In this document: in pieces, positions 17,121-25,458 of the stretch | How the letters are laid out: each line of letters opens with the position of its first letter | Position numbering within the stretch: position 1 is the stretch's first letter | Assembly (NCBI RefSeq): GCF_020687765.1 | Contig: NZ_JAJEWJ010000004.1 | Span: forward strand, 62,001 to 126,000 | Direction: 5' to 3' | Length of the DNA: 64,000 bases | From: Sphingobacterium sp. FBM7-1 | Lineage (GTDB): Bacteria; Bacteroidota; Bacteroidia; Sphingobacteriales; Sphingobacteriaceae | Program-made: the position numbers and the translations under genes | The notes under the pieces: generated by a model | What the model saw: the letters and a program-made list of their open reading frames with translations, nothing else | Databases searched by the model: none | Told to the model about the DNA's origin: nothing

Positions 17121-18677
17121 TTATTTAGGTGTGTAAACTGCGTATGGGATAATCATTTCTTCTAGTGAGATGCCCCCGTGTTGAAATGTGTCGTTATAAT
17201 AGTTGGCAAAGTGGTTGTAATTGTTTGGGTATACAAAAAAATAGTCATCCTTAGCAAATACAAATGCGGAACTTACATGAAGTTTCGGAAGCTGCGCATC
17301 ATGAGGGTTCTTAATGACAAATACTTCCTTGCCTTTGTAATTCAAATTTCGACCTTGTTTGTACCGTAAATTGGTGTTGGTATTACGATCTCCGATAATC
17401 TTGCTGGGTTTCTTCACCCGTATCGTACCATGATCTGTGGTAACAATAATGCGCACGTTTCTTTGCGATAACCATTTTAGCGTGTCTAGTAAAGGGGAGT
17501 GTTCAAACCAAGATAACGTTAGCGAACGGTATGCGCTCTCGTCATTGGCCAGTTCCCGAATCATTGCCATATCGGTTCGCGCATGAGAGAGCATGTCTAC
17601 GAAGTTGTAGACCAGTACGTTCAGGTCATTTTGCATGAGGTTATTCAACGAATCCACCACATCTCTCCCTTGAGATAAGGTTAATATCTTATGATACGAA
17701 TGTTTTAAGTCACGACGATATATACGATTGATCTGATCCGCTAAAAACTTATCTTCGTATAAATTCTTTCCTCCCTCGTCATCGTCGTTTTGCCAAAAAT
17801 CGGGAAATCTTTTTTCCATCTCCAATGGTGTTAAACCACTGAAAATAGCGTTTCGAGCATATTGGGTCGCTGTCGGCAAAATACTATAATAGGCATCTTC
17901 CTCTTCCAGTCTGTAGTAATCCGTTATGATTTCGTTAATTACTTTCCATTGATCATAACGCAAATTATCGATTAAGAAAAAGAACGTAGGCCGTTCCTTG
18001 TCGAGTTTGGGAAAGACCTTGGTTTTAAAAAGTTGATGGGATTGTACCGGGCCTTCCGCCTTATTCTGTATCCAGTCGAGGTAATTCTTTTCGACGAACT
18101 TGGAAAATAGGGTGTTTGCATCGGCTTTTTGCATGGTAAGAATCTCGTGCATACCCGCGTCTTCCAGTTTTTGCAAAGAGAGTTCCCAATAGATCAATTT
18201 TCGATAAGCAGCCACCCATTCTTTGTCATCAAGATCATCGTTGATGGTCATACCCAAATTTCGAAACTCTTGTTGGTAAGCCATAGAAGTTTTCTCGCTG
18301 ACCAGACGTTTGTTCTCGGTAAATTTTTTTATGGTTAAAAGGATTTGTTTGGGATTGACCGGTTTTATCAGGTAATCGTCAATTTTGGAACCAATGGCAT
18401 CTTCCATCAGATGCTCTTCTTCGTTCTTCGTTACCAATACTGTAGGGATGGTGGGGTTAATTGTTTTCAATATGACCAACGTTTCCAGCCCCGTTTTTCC
18501 AGGCATATTCTCGTCGAGGAAGACCAAGTCAAAAGGTTCATTCTGAAAAGCTTCCACGGCGTCATTGCCGTTATTCACCGTTTTGACACGATATCCTCGC
18601 TCTTCTAATAATAAAATATGCGGTCTTAAAAAATCGATTTCATCATCAGCCCACAGGATGTGTATCTTCTGCATCAT
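17121..18677 (-). CDS. porX: PorX: response regulator with PglZ alkaline-phosphatase domain
   Basis: About 518 residues. An N-terminal receiver domain starts ILWADDE and carries the phosphoryl-accepting Asp in FLDENMPG (about residue 54). The C-terminal PglZ/alkaline phosphatase-like domain includes FFLIDNLRYDQW, TATQYARNAIFSGLTP and VTTDHGT. This architecture is PorX, which regulates the type IX secretion system with the PorY kinase. Adjacent ATGs at 18677 and 18674 are both plausible; 18689 would add a non-conserved leader. Divergent from the small unit at 18709. Confidence 0.92.
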   Translation of the reverse strand: MMQKIHILWADDEIDFLRPHILLLEERGYRVKTVNNGNDAVEAFQNEPFDLVFLDENMPGKTGLETLVILKTINPTIPTVLVTKNEEEHLMEDAIGSKIDDYLIKPVNPKQILLTIKKFTENKRLVSEKTSMAYQQEFRNLGMTINDDLDDKEWVAAYRKLIYWELSLQKLEDAGMHEILTMQKADANTLFSKFVEKNYLDWIQNKAEGPVQSHQLFKTKVFPKLDKERPTFFFLIDNLRYDQWKVINEIITDYYRLEEEDAYYSILPTATQYARNAIFSGLTPLEMEKRFPDFWQNDDDEGGKNLYEDKFLADQINRIYRRDLKHSYHKILTLSQGRDVVDSLNNLMQNDLNVLVYNFVDMLSHARTDMAMIRELANDESAYRSLTLSWFEHSPLLDTLKWLSQRNVRIIVTTDHGTIRVKKPSKIIGDRNTNTNLRYKQGRNLNYKGKEVFVIKNPHDAQLPKLHVSSAFVFAKDDYFFVYPNNYNHFANYYNDTFQHGGISLEEMIIPYAVYTPK

Positions 18678-18708
18678 TATATTTAACATTAATTAACTTC
18701 ATTCTCCT

Positions 18709-18716
18709 TATCTTTG
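18709..18716 (+). promoter_or_regulatory. -7 box of a candidate small transcript
   Basis: TATCTTTG on the plus strand matches TAnnTTTG. It points away from porX into a region that has no long ORF before a hairpin terminator at 18942-18962. Confidence 0.5.
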
Positions 18717-18777
18717 CGCTTAATTTAGACATTCGAAACGCTTCAGCACAACGAAAAACGACGGAGGGAGAACTACT

Positions 18778-18858
18778 ATGTCGGGTAGAAAAAACTTATC
18801 CTCGTGTGTCTCAAACATAGACAAAATGCTTTGCATTCACGAACCGAATATTAAATGA
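18778..18858 (+). CDS. Candidate 26-residue small protein
   Basis: ATG at 18778 opens a 26-codon frame beginning MSGRKNLSSC, containing two cysteines and ending at TGA 18856-18858. It is preceded by GGAGGGAG at about 18763-18770, an unusually strong ribosome-binding site for this phylum. A -7 box at 18709 and a terminator at 18942-18962 frame it as its own transcript. I do not recognise it; it could be a small protein, a leader peptide for the HD gene, or a chance frame in a structured RNA. Confidence 0.35.
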   Translation: MSGRKNLSSCVSNIDKMLCIHEPNIK

Positions 18859-18941
18859 GTTCATGCATACTTTTAAAAATAAGCAAAAATGCATAATGCC
18901 AAAGAAAAAAATATCATGAGTAATTCATTTTTATATACAAA

Positions 18942-18962
18942 AAAAGCGTAGCGCACGCTTTT
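18942..18962 (+). terminator. Hairpin terminator ending the small transcript
   Basis: Arms AAAAGCGT (18942-18949) and ACGCTTTT (18955-18962) with a 5-base loop. T-rich sequence follows. It lies 43 bases before the start of the HD gene. Confidence 0.65.
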
Positions 18963-19005
18963 CTGTAGGAGAATTTAAACAAAAAATTAACATCATAACA
19001 TAAAG

Positions 19006-20271
19006 TTGAATAAGAAAAAGATAATTAACGACCCTGTATACGGATTTGCAACTATTCCGTCGGCTTTCATTTTTGACCTTATTCAACACCCTTATCTTCA
19101 GCGTCTTCGCTTCATTAAACAGGTGAGCATGACGCATTTGGTGTATCCCGGGGCCCTTCATACACGCTTTCAACATGCGGTCGGGGCCATGCATCTCATG
19201 TCATTAGCCATTGATACACTTCGGAGTAAAAAAGTATCGATCAGCCCGGAAGAGGAAGAGGCGGTACTAATCGCAATTTTGCTGCACGATATTGGCCACG
19301 GGCCATTTTCGCATTCCTTAGAGCATACACTTATTGAAGGGGTGTCTCACGAGATGCTGTCCTCCTTGTTGATGGATAAGCTGAATGAAGAGTTTGGAGG
19401 CAAGTTATCCTTAGCCATCACAATTTTTAACGACCAATATCCTCGAAAGTTTTTTCATCAATTAGTATCCAGCCAGTTGGATATGGATCGTATGGATTAT
19501 CTCAACCGGGATAGTTTTTTTACCGGCGTATCCGAAGGGGTTATTTCTTTTGACCGTATTATCACGATGCTGAATGTAGAACAGGGAGAGCTGGTGGTGG
19601 AAGCCAAAGGCATTTATTCGGTTGAAAAGTTTTTAATCGCACGTCGTCTGATGTACTGGCAAGTTTATTTACATAAAACCGTCGTCGGAGCGGAACAAAT
19701 GCTCCTTAAGATTTTGTACCGGGCGAAAGAGCTGTCCGCGCAGGGACACAATCTATTTGCAACACGGGCGTTACGCCATTTTTTAACAAATAAAATTAGT
19801 CATCATAATTTCCTGGAGGACGAACGTCATCTAGACTGGTTTACACAGTTAGATGATACGGATATCCTATCGGCGTTAAAAGAATGGGTATACGAAGACG
19901 ATAAAATTCTAGGTACGCTATGTCGGAAACTGATGAATAGAGACTTATTGCGAACCGAACTTCGAAATACTCCTTTTTTAGAAACGGAAATAGCAGCGGT
20001 ACGAGACAAAGTAAAAACATATTTTGAGCTCGACGACAGCGAAGTTGATTATTTTGTATATACGCAGGTGGTACAAAACAGTGCGTATGATGTACAACAT
20101 AGCACCATTAAAATCATTAACAACAGAGGTCACGTTCAAGATATTACAGAAGCTTCCGACGTTTCTAATTTAGAAGCGTTGGCCAAGCGTGTGGTCAAGT
20201 TTGCCCTTTCCTATCCCAAGGAAATAGGGCATCCATTGGATGAGGGCGATAATTCCTTAAAAAGTAATTAA
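19006..20271 (+). CDS. HD-domain phosphohydrolase
   Basis: A 421-residue HD-superfamily protein. Metal-binding signatures are HTRFQHAVGAMHLM (His near 53), LHDIGHGPFSH near residue 98 (the HD pair), and QLDMDRMDYLNRDSFF near residue 160, typical of dGTPase/SAMHD1-like enzymes. The start codon is TTG at 19006; no ATG lies in frame upstream of the conserved opening NKKKIINDPVYGF. It may hydrolyse nucleotides, but the substrate is unproven. It lies just upstream of lpxD, which has its own -7 box. Confidence 0.88.
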   Translation: MNKKKIINDPVYGFATIPSAFIFDLIQHPYLQRLRFIKQVSMTHLVYPGALHTRFQHAVGAMHLMSLAIDTLRSKKVSISPEEEEAVLIAILLHDIGHGPFSHSLEHTLIEGVSHEMLSSLLMDKLNEEFGGKLSLAITIFNDQYPRKFFHQLVSSQLDMDRMDYLNRDSFFTGVSEGVISFDRIITMLNVEQGELVVEAKGIYSVEKFLIARRLMYWQVYLHKTVVGAEQMLLKILYRAKELSAQGHNLFATRALRHFLTNKISHHNFLEDERHLDWFTQLDDTDILSALKEWVYEDDKILGTLCRKLMNRDLLRTELRNTPFLETEIAAVRDKVKTYFELDDSEVDYFVYTQVVQNSAYDVQHSTIKIINNRGHVQDITEASDVSNLEALAKRVVKFALSYPKEIGHPLDEGDNSLKSN

Positions 20272-20280
20272 GAAAAAGTA

Positions 20281-20288
20281 TACATTTG
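20281..20288 (+). promoter_or_regulatory. lpxD -7 promoter box
   Basis: TACATTTG matches TAnnTTTG and ends four bases before the lpxD ATG. No clear -33 element is present. The position suggests a leaderless lpxD mRNA in addition to any read-through from the HD gene. Confidence 0.4.
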
Positions 20289-20292
20289 TAAG

Positions 20293-21336
20293 ATGCAATT
20301 TACTGCAAATCAAATAGCAACATTATTAAACGGATACGTAGAAGGCGATCCCGATGTTCTTGTGAATCAATTAGCTAAGATTGAAGAAGGGAAAGAAGGG
20401 GCGTTAGCTTTTTTGTCCAATCCGAAATACGAGCACTTCCTTTACGAGACAAAGGCGTCTGCCGTGATTATCAATCAAGATTTTCAATTGGTTAAGCCGG
20501 TTGAAACTAGTCTTATTCGCGTAAAAGATGCCTATTCAGCTTTTTCAGAACTCTTGCGTATTTATGATCAGCTCCGGAATGAGCGTAGCGGAATAGAACA
20601 GCCGTCCTTTCTGCATGAGTCGGCACGGGTTGGAGAAGATCTGTATTTAGGCGCATTCTCCTATATTGGACGCGACGTAGTCATTGGCGATCAGGTGAAG
20701 ATATATCCGCAAGTTTACATTGGGGACGGCGTTACGATCGGAAATAATACGGTGATTTATCCCGGCGTTAGGATTTATTATGATAGTAAAATCGGCGATC
20801 ATGTAATTCTACATAGCGGTGTCATTATAGGAAGTGATGGCTTTGGTTTTGCACCTCAAAATGACGGTAGCTATGCGAAAGTACCTCAAATTGGTAACGT
20901 TATTATTGAGAACAATGTGGAGGTAGGTGCAAATACGGTTATAGACCGAGCTACGTTAGGCTCTACCATTATTCGCCAAGGGGTGAAATTGGATAATCTG
21001 ATACAGATTGCGCATAATGTGGAGATCGGCGCTAACACCGTTGCCGCTGCACAAACGGGCATTTCGGGAAGTACCAAGATTGGAGAAAACGTCGTTTTGG
21101 GTGGTCAAGTAGGCGTCGTGGGACATATCCAAGTAGCGGCTGGATCACAAATCCAAGCACAGTCTGGGGTTAATCGATCCATCGGTCTGGAAAATAAAAA
21201 ATGGGGTGGTACACCTGCTATGCCCTATAATAGCAACCTGCGGTCGCACGTAATCTACGGTAAATTGCCTGCGTTAGAGCAACGTGTTGCAGAACTCGAA
21301 GCGCGCCTTAAAGCGCTGGATAATGAAAATCGATAA
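20293..21336 (+). CDS. lpxD: UDP-3-O-acylglucosamine N-acyltransferase LpxD
   Basis: A 347-residue left-handed beta-helix acyltransferase adding the second acyl chain in lipid A synthesis. The N-terminal uridine-binding domain precedes many hexapeptide repeats (IGDQVKIYPQVYIGDGVTIG and others). GSDGFGFAPQNDG near residue 178 and the catalytic histidine in QIAHNVEIG near residue 238 are diagnostic. A short C-terminal helix closes the trimer. It heads the lpxD-lpxC/fabZ-lpxA operon, with 14 bases to the next gene. Confidence 0.96.
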   Translation: MQFTANQIATLLNGYVEGDPDVLVNQLAKIEEGKEGALAFLSNPKYEHFLYETKASAVIINQDFQLVKPVETSLIRVKDAYSAFSELLRIYDQLRNERSGIEQPSFLHESARVGEDLYLGAFSYIGRDVVIGDQVKIYPQVYIGDGVTIGNNTVIYPGVRIYYDSKIGDHVILHSGVIIGSDGFGFAPQNDGSYAKVPQIGNVIIENNVEVGANTVIDRATLGSTIIRQGVKLDNLIQIAHNVEIGANTVAAAQTGISGSTKIGENVVLGGQVGVVGHIQVAAGSQIQAQSGVNRSIGLENKKWGGTPAMPYNSNLRSHVIYGKLPALEQRVAELEARLKALDNENR

Positions 21337-21350
21337 ATTTCCTAAATAGA

Positions 21351-22757
21351 ATGTTAGATATGAATGTAAAACAGAGGACGATACAAACTGAAATATCCAT
21401 TTCAGGCATCGGACTGCACACGGGCAAAGCTGTGAACATGACGATAAAACCTGCGCCGGAATTTCATTGGTATAAATTTAAAAGAGTGGATCTGGAAGGG
21501 GAGCCAATCGTAGCCGTCGATGCGGATAATGTATCCGACACTTCTCGCGGGACGACCATCTCCCAAAATGGTGCAGCAATTAGTACGATCGAACATTTAA
21601 TGGCTGCATTAGTCGGATTACAAATTGATAACGTCCTCATCGAAATAGACGGCCCTGAAGTCCCGATTTTAGATGGCAGCTCCCGGATTTTCGTCGAGAA
21701 ATTATTGGAAGCCGGTTTTGTAGATCAAGAGGCCGACCGCGATTACTACGAAATCCAGGACAATATCGTCTATGTAGAAAAGGATCGAAAAGTAGAGATT
21801 ATAGCGATGCCATTGGATGGCTATCGTTTGACTTGTATGATCGATTTTAACTCACCAGTACTGGGGAGCCAGCACGCTTCCATTAGTAATATAACCGAAT
21901 TTCAAAGTGAAATATCCAGTTCTCGCACCTTCTGTTTTTTACATGAGTTGGAGAGTTTGGTGAATCACAACTTAATCAAAGGAGGCGATTTATCCAACGC
22001 TATCGTGATTGTGGATAAAGAGGTGAGCAAAGAAGAGTTAGATAAATTATCGGGTTTATTTAATAAGACGGTAGAAGTTGCCAGTGAGGGGATTTTAGAT
22101 AATATTCAATTGCGTTATCAAAATGAACCTGCTCGACATAAACTGCTGGATATGATTGGCGATCTAGCCTTAGTCGGACGCCCGCTTAAAGGACACATCA
22201 TGGCAGCCCGTCCTGGACATGCTGCTAATGCAGCTTTTGCCAAAAAGATAAAAGCACAAATAAAAAAAGAAAAGAATCGTAAAAATTTAAAAGTTTACGA
22301 TCCCAACATGACACCCGTCTACGATACGGTACAAATCATGAAGATATTGCCGCATCGCCAACCAATGTTGATGATCGATAAAATTTTGGAGTTGTCCGAA
22401 ACACACGTCGTGGGATTAAAAAATGTCACGATGAACGAAGATATTTTCATGGGGCATTTTCCAGAAGCACCTGTATTCCCAGGAGTATTGCAGATTGAAG
22501 CGATGGCACAGACCGGGGGGATTTTAGTTTTAAATACCGTTCCCGATCCAGAAAATTGGCTGACGTTGTTCCTAAAAATAGAAAACGCTCGTTTTAAGAA
22601 TCAGGTAACGCCAGGTGATACGATTATTTTCAGCTGCGAGCTGCTAGAACCCATTCGTCGAGGAATTGCTCGGATGAAAGGCGTAGGCGTTGTCGGTGAC
22701 AAGGTAGTAAGTGAAGCGGAGCTTATGGCTCAAATAGTAAAAGTTAAAGGTAATTAG
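21351..22757 (+). CDS. lpxC-fabZ: Bifunctional UDP-3-O-acyl-GlcNAc deacetylase/3-hydroxyacyl-ACP dehydratase
   Basis: A 468-residue fusion usual in Bacteroidota. The N-terminal LpxC zinc deacetylase (about 1-305) shows STIEHLMAALVG with a zinc histidine, and RHKLLDMIGDLAL and GHIMAARPGH with further ligands. The C-terminal FabZ hotdog domain (about 325-468) shows LPHRQPMLMID, GHFPEAPVFPGV with the catalytic histidine, and EAMAQTGG with the glutamate. It commits lipid A synthesis and dehydrates 3-hydroxyacyl-ACP, competing for the same substrate pool. An ATG two codons in is an alternative start. Confidence 0.96.
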   Translation: MLDMNVKQRTIQTEISISGIGLHTGKAVNMTIKPAPEFHWYKFKRVDLEGEPIVAVDADNVSDTSRGTTISQNGAAISTIEHLMAALVGLQIDNVLIEIDGPEVPILDGSSRIFVEKLLEAGFVDQEADRDYYEIQDNIVYVEKDRKVEIIAMPLDGYRLTCMIDFNSPVLGSQHASISNITEFQSEISSSRTFCFLHELESLVNHNLIKGGDLSNAIVIVDKEVSKEELDKLSGLFNKTVEVASEGILDNIQLRYQNEPARHKLLDMIGDLALVGRPLKGHIMAARPGHAANAAFAKKIKAQIKKEKNRKNLKVYDPNMTPVYDTVQIMKILPHRQPMLMIDKILELSETHVVGLKNVTMNEDIFMGHFPEAPVFPGVLQIEAMAQTGGILVLNTVPDPENWLTLFLKIENARFKNQVTPGDTIIFSCELLEPIRRGIARMKGVGVVGDKVVSEAELMAQIVKVKGN

Positions 22758-22758
22758 C

Positions 22759-23553
22759 ATGATACAACCGTTATCATACATCCATCCAGAAGCTAAGATA
22801 GCTCAAAATGTGGTGGTGGAACCATTCTCCACCATCGATCGGGATGTAGAAATTGGTGAGGGCACATGGATAGGATCCAATGTCACCATCATGAATGGGG
22901 CCCGCATTGGGAAGAACTGTCGTATCTTTCCGGGAGCCGTTATCTCCGGCGAGCCACAAGATTTGAAGTTTGAAGGAGAGGTTACTACAGCCGAGATTGG
23001 TGACAACACGACCATTCGGGAATGTGTAACCATCAACCGCGGGACAAAAGACAGGTACAAGACCGTCATTGGGAAAAATTGTCTTATTCAAGCCTATAGT
23101 CATATCGCCCATGATTGTTTTGTGGGCGATCATTGCATATTCTCTAACTCCAGTACATTAGCTGGGCATATTACCGTAGGCGATTATGTCGTCTTAGCGG
23201 GGATGGTTGCGGTACATCAATTTTGTAAGATCGGTTCGCATGCTTTTGTAACAGGCGGAACCTTAGTAAGAAAGGATGTACCTCCCTTTATTAAAGCTGC
23301 ACGGGAACCTATTTCCTATGCAGGTATTAATTCTGTGGGCCTGCGCCGTCGTGGTTTTAGCGCAGAACAGATTACCGAAATCCAAGGTATTTATCGGATA
23401 TTATTCGTGCAACACCGTAATCTGACCAAAGCGTTGGATTTGGTGGAGGCTGAATTTACCCCGACCGAATTGCGGGATGAGATATTGTCTTTTGTACGTA
23501 ATTCTAACCGAGGTGTTATTAAAGGTTTTAATCACGGAAGATCTTCACTTTAA
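22759..23553 (+). CDS. lpxA: UDP-N-acetylglucosamine acyltransferase LpxA
   Basis: A 264-residue left-handed beta-helix trimer enzyme starting lipid A synthesis. Hexapeptide repeats run through residues 1-185. The motif SHIAHDCFVGDH near residue 115 contains the catalytic histidine, and GINSVGLRRRGFS near residue 193 is diagnostic of LpxA. The ATG lies one base after the lpxC-fabZ stop, so translation is likely coupled. Length is normal. Confidence 0.97.
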   Translation: MIQPLSYIHPEAKIAQNVVVEPFSTIDRDVEIGEGTWIGSNVTIMNGARIGKNCRIFPGAVISGEPQDLKFEGEVTTAEIGDNTTIRECVTINRGTKDRYKTVIGKNCLIQAYSHIAHDCFVGDHCIFSNSSTLAGHITVGDYVVLAGMVAVHQFCKIGSHAFVTGGTLVRKDVPPFIKAAREPISYAGINSVGLRRRGFSAEQITEIQGIYRILFVQHRNLTKALDLVEAEFTPTELRDEILSFVRNSNRGVIKGFNHGRSSL

Positions 23554-23565
23554 ATAAAGCGATTA

Positions 23566-24189
23566 TTGAGTATAATTTTACAAGACTTAGGTAGGCGGTA
23601 TAATAGAGAATGGATTTTTAGACATTTAGATTATAGCCTCTCTTTCGGAAAAAAATATGCCATACTCGGGCCGAATGGCTCGGGGAAATCTACTTTGCTG
23701 AAAGTGATCTCGGGAAGTCTTGCGCCGAGCCAGGGAAAAATTGACTATGTGGATACAAACATGCAGCCGATTCAACCTGAAAATGTTTTTCAAGAGTTGG
23801 CCATAGCTGCACCCTATATGGAACTGATCGAGGAGTTTACCTTGCGGGAACTAATTGCGTTTCATTTTAAATTCAAATCGTTTCTTCCCGGATTCGATGC
23901 GGAAGGGATTGTTCAACTATTAGGGATGGAGAAATCCCTAGATAAAGAAGTTCGTTTTTTTTCATCAGGCATGAAACAGCGGGTTAAACTCGCATTGGCC
24001 TGTTGTTCATCCAGTAGCGTGGTGTTACTGGATGAACCAATGAGTAATTTGGATACCGCCGGCGAAGACTGGTATTTAACGTTGATCGAACGTACTATAC
24101 AAGCCGACCGGCTGTTGATTATTGGCTCTAATCAAGAAAAAGAATATGCTTTTTGCGACGAGCATATACAGATCATGTCTTACAAGTAA
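23566..24189 (+). CDS. ABC transporter ATP-binding protein
   Basis: A 207-residue stand-alone ATPase downstream of lpxA. Walker A is GPNGSGKS near residue 36, the signature is FFSSGMKQR (a variant of LSGGQ), and Walker B is VVLLDEP. The start is TTG at 23566, giving the conserved opening SIILQDLGRRYN; no upstream ATG is in frame. It probably pairs with an unlinked membrane subunit. Its place behind lpxA in the operon hints at an envelope role, but this is inference. Confidence 0.85.
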   Translation: MSIILQDLGRRYNREWIFRHLDYSLSFGKKYAILGPNGSGKSTLLKVISGSLAPSQGKIDYVDTNMQPIQPENVFQELAIAAPYMELIEEFTLRELIAFHFKFKSFLPGFDAEGIVQLLGMEKSLDKEVRFFSSGMKQRVKLALACCSSSSVVLLDEPMSNLDTAGEDWYLTLIERTIQADRLLIIGSNQEKEYAFCDEHIQIMSYK

Positions 24190-24204
24190 GCTGGAATTTA
24201 CTGC

Positions 24205-24235
24205 TTTTAAAAGAGGCCGATATTTTGTATTTTTG
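24205..24235 (+). promoter_or_regulatory. efp promoter
   Basis: A TTTT -33 element (24205-24208), 19-base spacer, and TATTTTTG -7 box (24228-24235). It gives a leader of about 20 bases before the efp ATG. Confidence 0.5.
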
Positions 24236-24260
24236 CTATACTAAAATCAAATAAATTGTT

Positions 24261-24821
24261 ATGGCCAAAGCATCTGAAGTAAAATCAGGAAATATACTTC
24301 GTTTTAATGGAGAACTCGTTACCGTAGAAGAGTATATTCACCGTACACCCGGAAACTTACGCGCATTTTATCAGGCGCGTATGCGGAATGTTCGTACAGG
24401 GAAGTTGGTAGAATACCGCTTTAGAACGGACGAAGAGGTAGAGATTGCCCGTGTAGAAACCAACGATTATCAATATTTATATGACGATGCAGATTTCTTC
24501 GTCGTGATGGATAATACAACTTACGAACAATTTAATATCCCAAAAGCTTTATTTGGTGGGGCAGCACAATTTTTGAAAGAAGGTATGAATGTGTTGGTCG
24601 CGTTCGAAAGTGAAGAGCCTATTATGGCCAGCTTACCCGCTTCTGTAGAGTTAGAAATAACCTATACTGAGCCGGCAGTGAAAGGAGACACTTCCACAAA
24701 CGCGCTGAAAAACGCTACCGTGGAAACAGGTGTAGAGATCCGCGTACCTTTATTTATCAATCAAGGAGACAAAGTAAAAGTAGATACCCGCACGGGTGAT
24801 TATATCGAGCGCGTAAAATAA
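24261..24821 (+). CDS. efp: Elongation factor P
   Basis: A 186-residue three-domain translation factor that relieves ribosome stalling at polyproline. The N-terminal KOW-like domain, OB domain and C-terminal domain (VEIRVPLFINQGDKVKVDTR) are all complete. The tip loop that in other bacteria carries a modified Lys or Arg reads TPGNLRAF, with Asn at the usual modification site and Arg two residues on. So the usual lysyl or rhamnosyl modification at that position looks impossible. It has its own promoter and is followed by the folate cyclo-ligase gene. Confidence 0.95.
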   Translation: MAKASEVKSGNILRFNGELVTVEEYIHRTPGNLRAFYQARMRNVRTGKLVEYRFRTDEEVEIARVETNDYQYLYDDADFFVVMDNTTYEQFNIPKALFGGAAQFLKEGMNVLVAFESEEPIMASLPASVELEITYTEPAVKGDTSTNALKNATVETGVEIRVPLFINQGDKVKVDTRTGDYIERVK

Positions 24822-24843
24822 GTGTCGCGCTTGTGGCTGGCTT

Positions 24844-25437
24844 ATGGCCGCATTACAATCGGTAATGACAAAAGCGGAACTACGTATAGCATATAAGCAG
24901 AAGCGAAGCCAGCTTGCAGCTGCGCAGGTTAGTTCGTTTAATGCGGGAATATTGCAGGAACTTTTCCAATTTAACTGGGAGGACACGGGCTTTCTGCACA
25001 CGTTTTTGCCGGCCACGAAACTCAATGAACCGGATATGTGGTCATTCATAACCGATATCCGGATCCATTATCCGACGCTCCATATCGTCGTTAGCCGCTC
25101 CGAGCCCAAAGACTATTCCATGCAACATTTTCTGTTAGAAGAGCATATTGTGCTCATAGAAAATGCTTGGGGAATTGTAGAGCCCATTGCGGGCGAACCT
25201 ATAGCCGAAACAGCATTGGATGTCGTGTTGGTCCCTCTATTAATTGCGGATAAAGACGGTAATCGAGTGGGATACGGGAAAGGATTTTACGATCGTTTTT
25301 TAGCAAAATGCCGCCCTGATTGTAAAAAAATAGGGATCTCATTTTTCGATCCCGTTGAGAAAATTGATGATGTAGATTCGTTGGACGTACCGTTAGATAT
25401 ATTGGTAACGCCCCGCTCCACCATAAGGTTTATATAG
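24844..25437 (+). CDS. 5-formyltetrahydrofolate cyclo-ligase
   Basis: A 197-residue enzyme converting 5-formyl-THF to 5,10-methenyl-THF with ATP. The N-terminal helix KAELRIAYKQKRSQL has the family's Arg/Lys pattern. VPLLIADKDGNRVGYGKGFYDRFL near residue 140 is the nucleotide-binding signature of the family. Length is normal. The ATG lies 22 bases after the efp stop on the same strand. A second ATG at codon 8 is an alternative start. Confidence 0.93.
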   Translation: MAALQSVMTKAELRIAYKQKRSQLAAAQVSSFNAGILQELFQFNWEDTGFLHTFLPATKLNEPDMWSFITDIRIHYPTLHIVVSRSEPKDYSMQHFLLEEHIVLIENAWGIVEPIAGEPIAETALDVVLVPLLIADKDGNRVGYGKGFYDRFLAKCRPDCKKIGISFFDPVEKIDDVDSLDVPLDILVTPRSTIRFI

Positions 25438-25458
25438 CGGGGCAACCTATCACCGTCC

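Noticed and set aside
17121..18677. PorX read as a CBASS/BREX-type PglZ defence protein
   Set aside because: The receiver-PglZ architecture is that of the T9SS regulator PorX, and no BREX neighbours exist.
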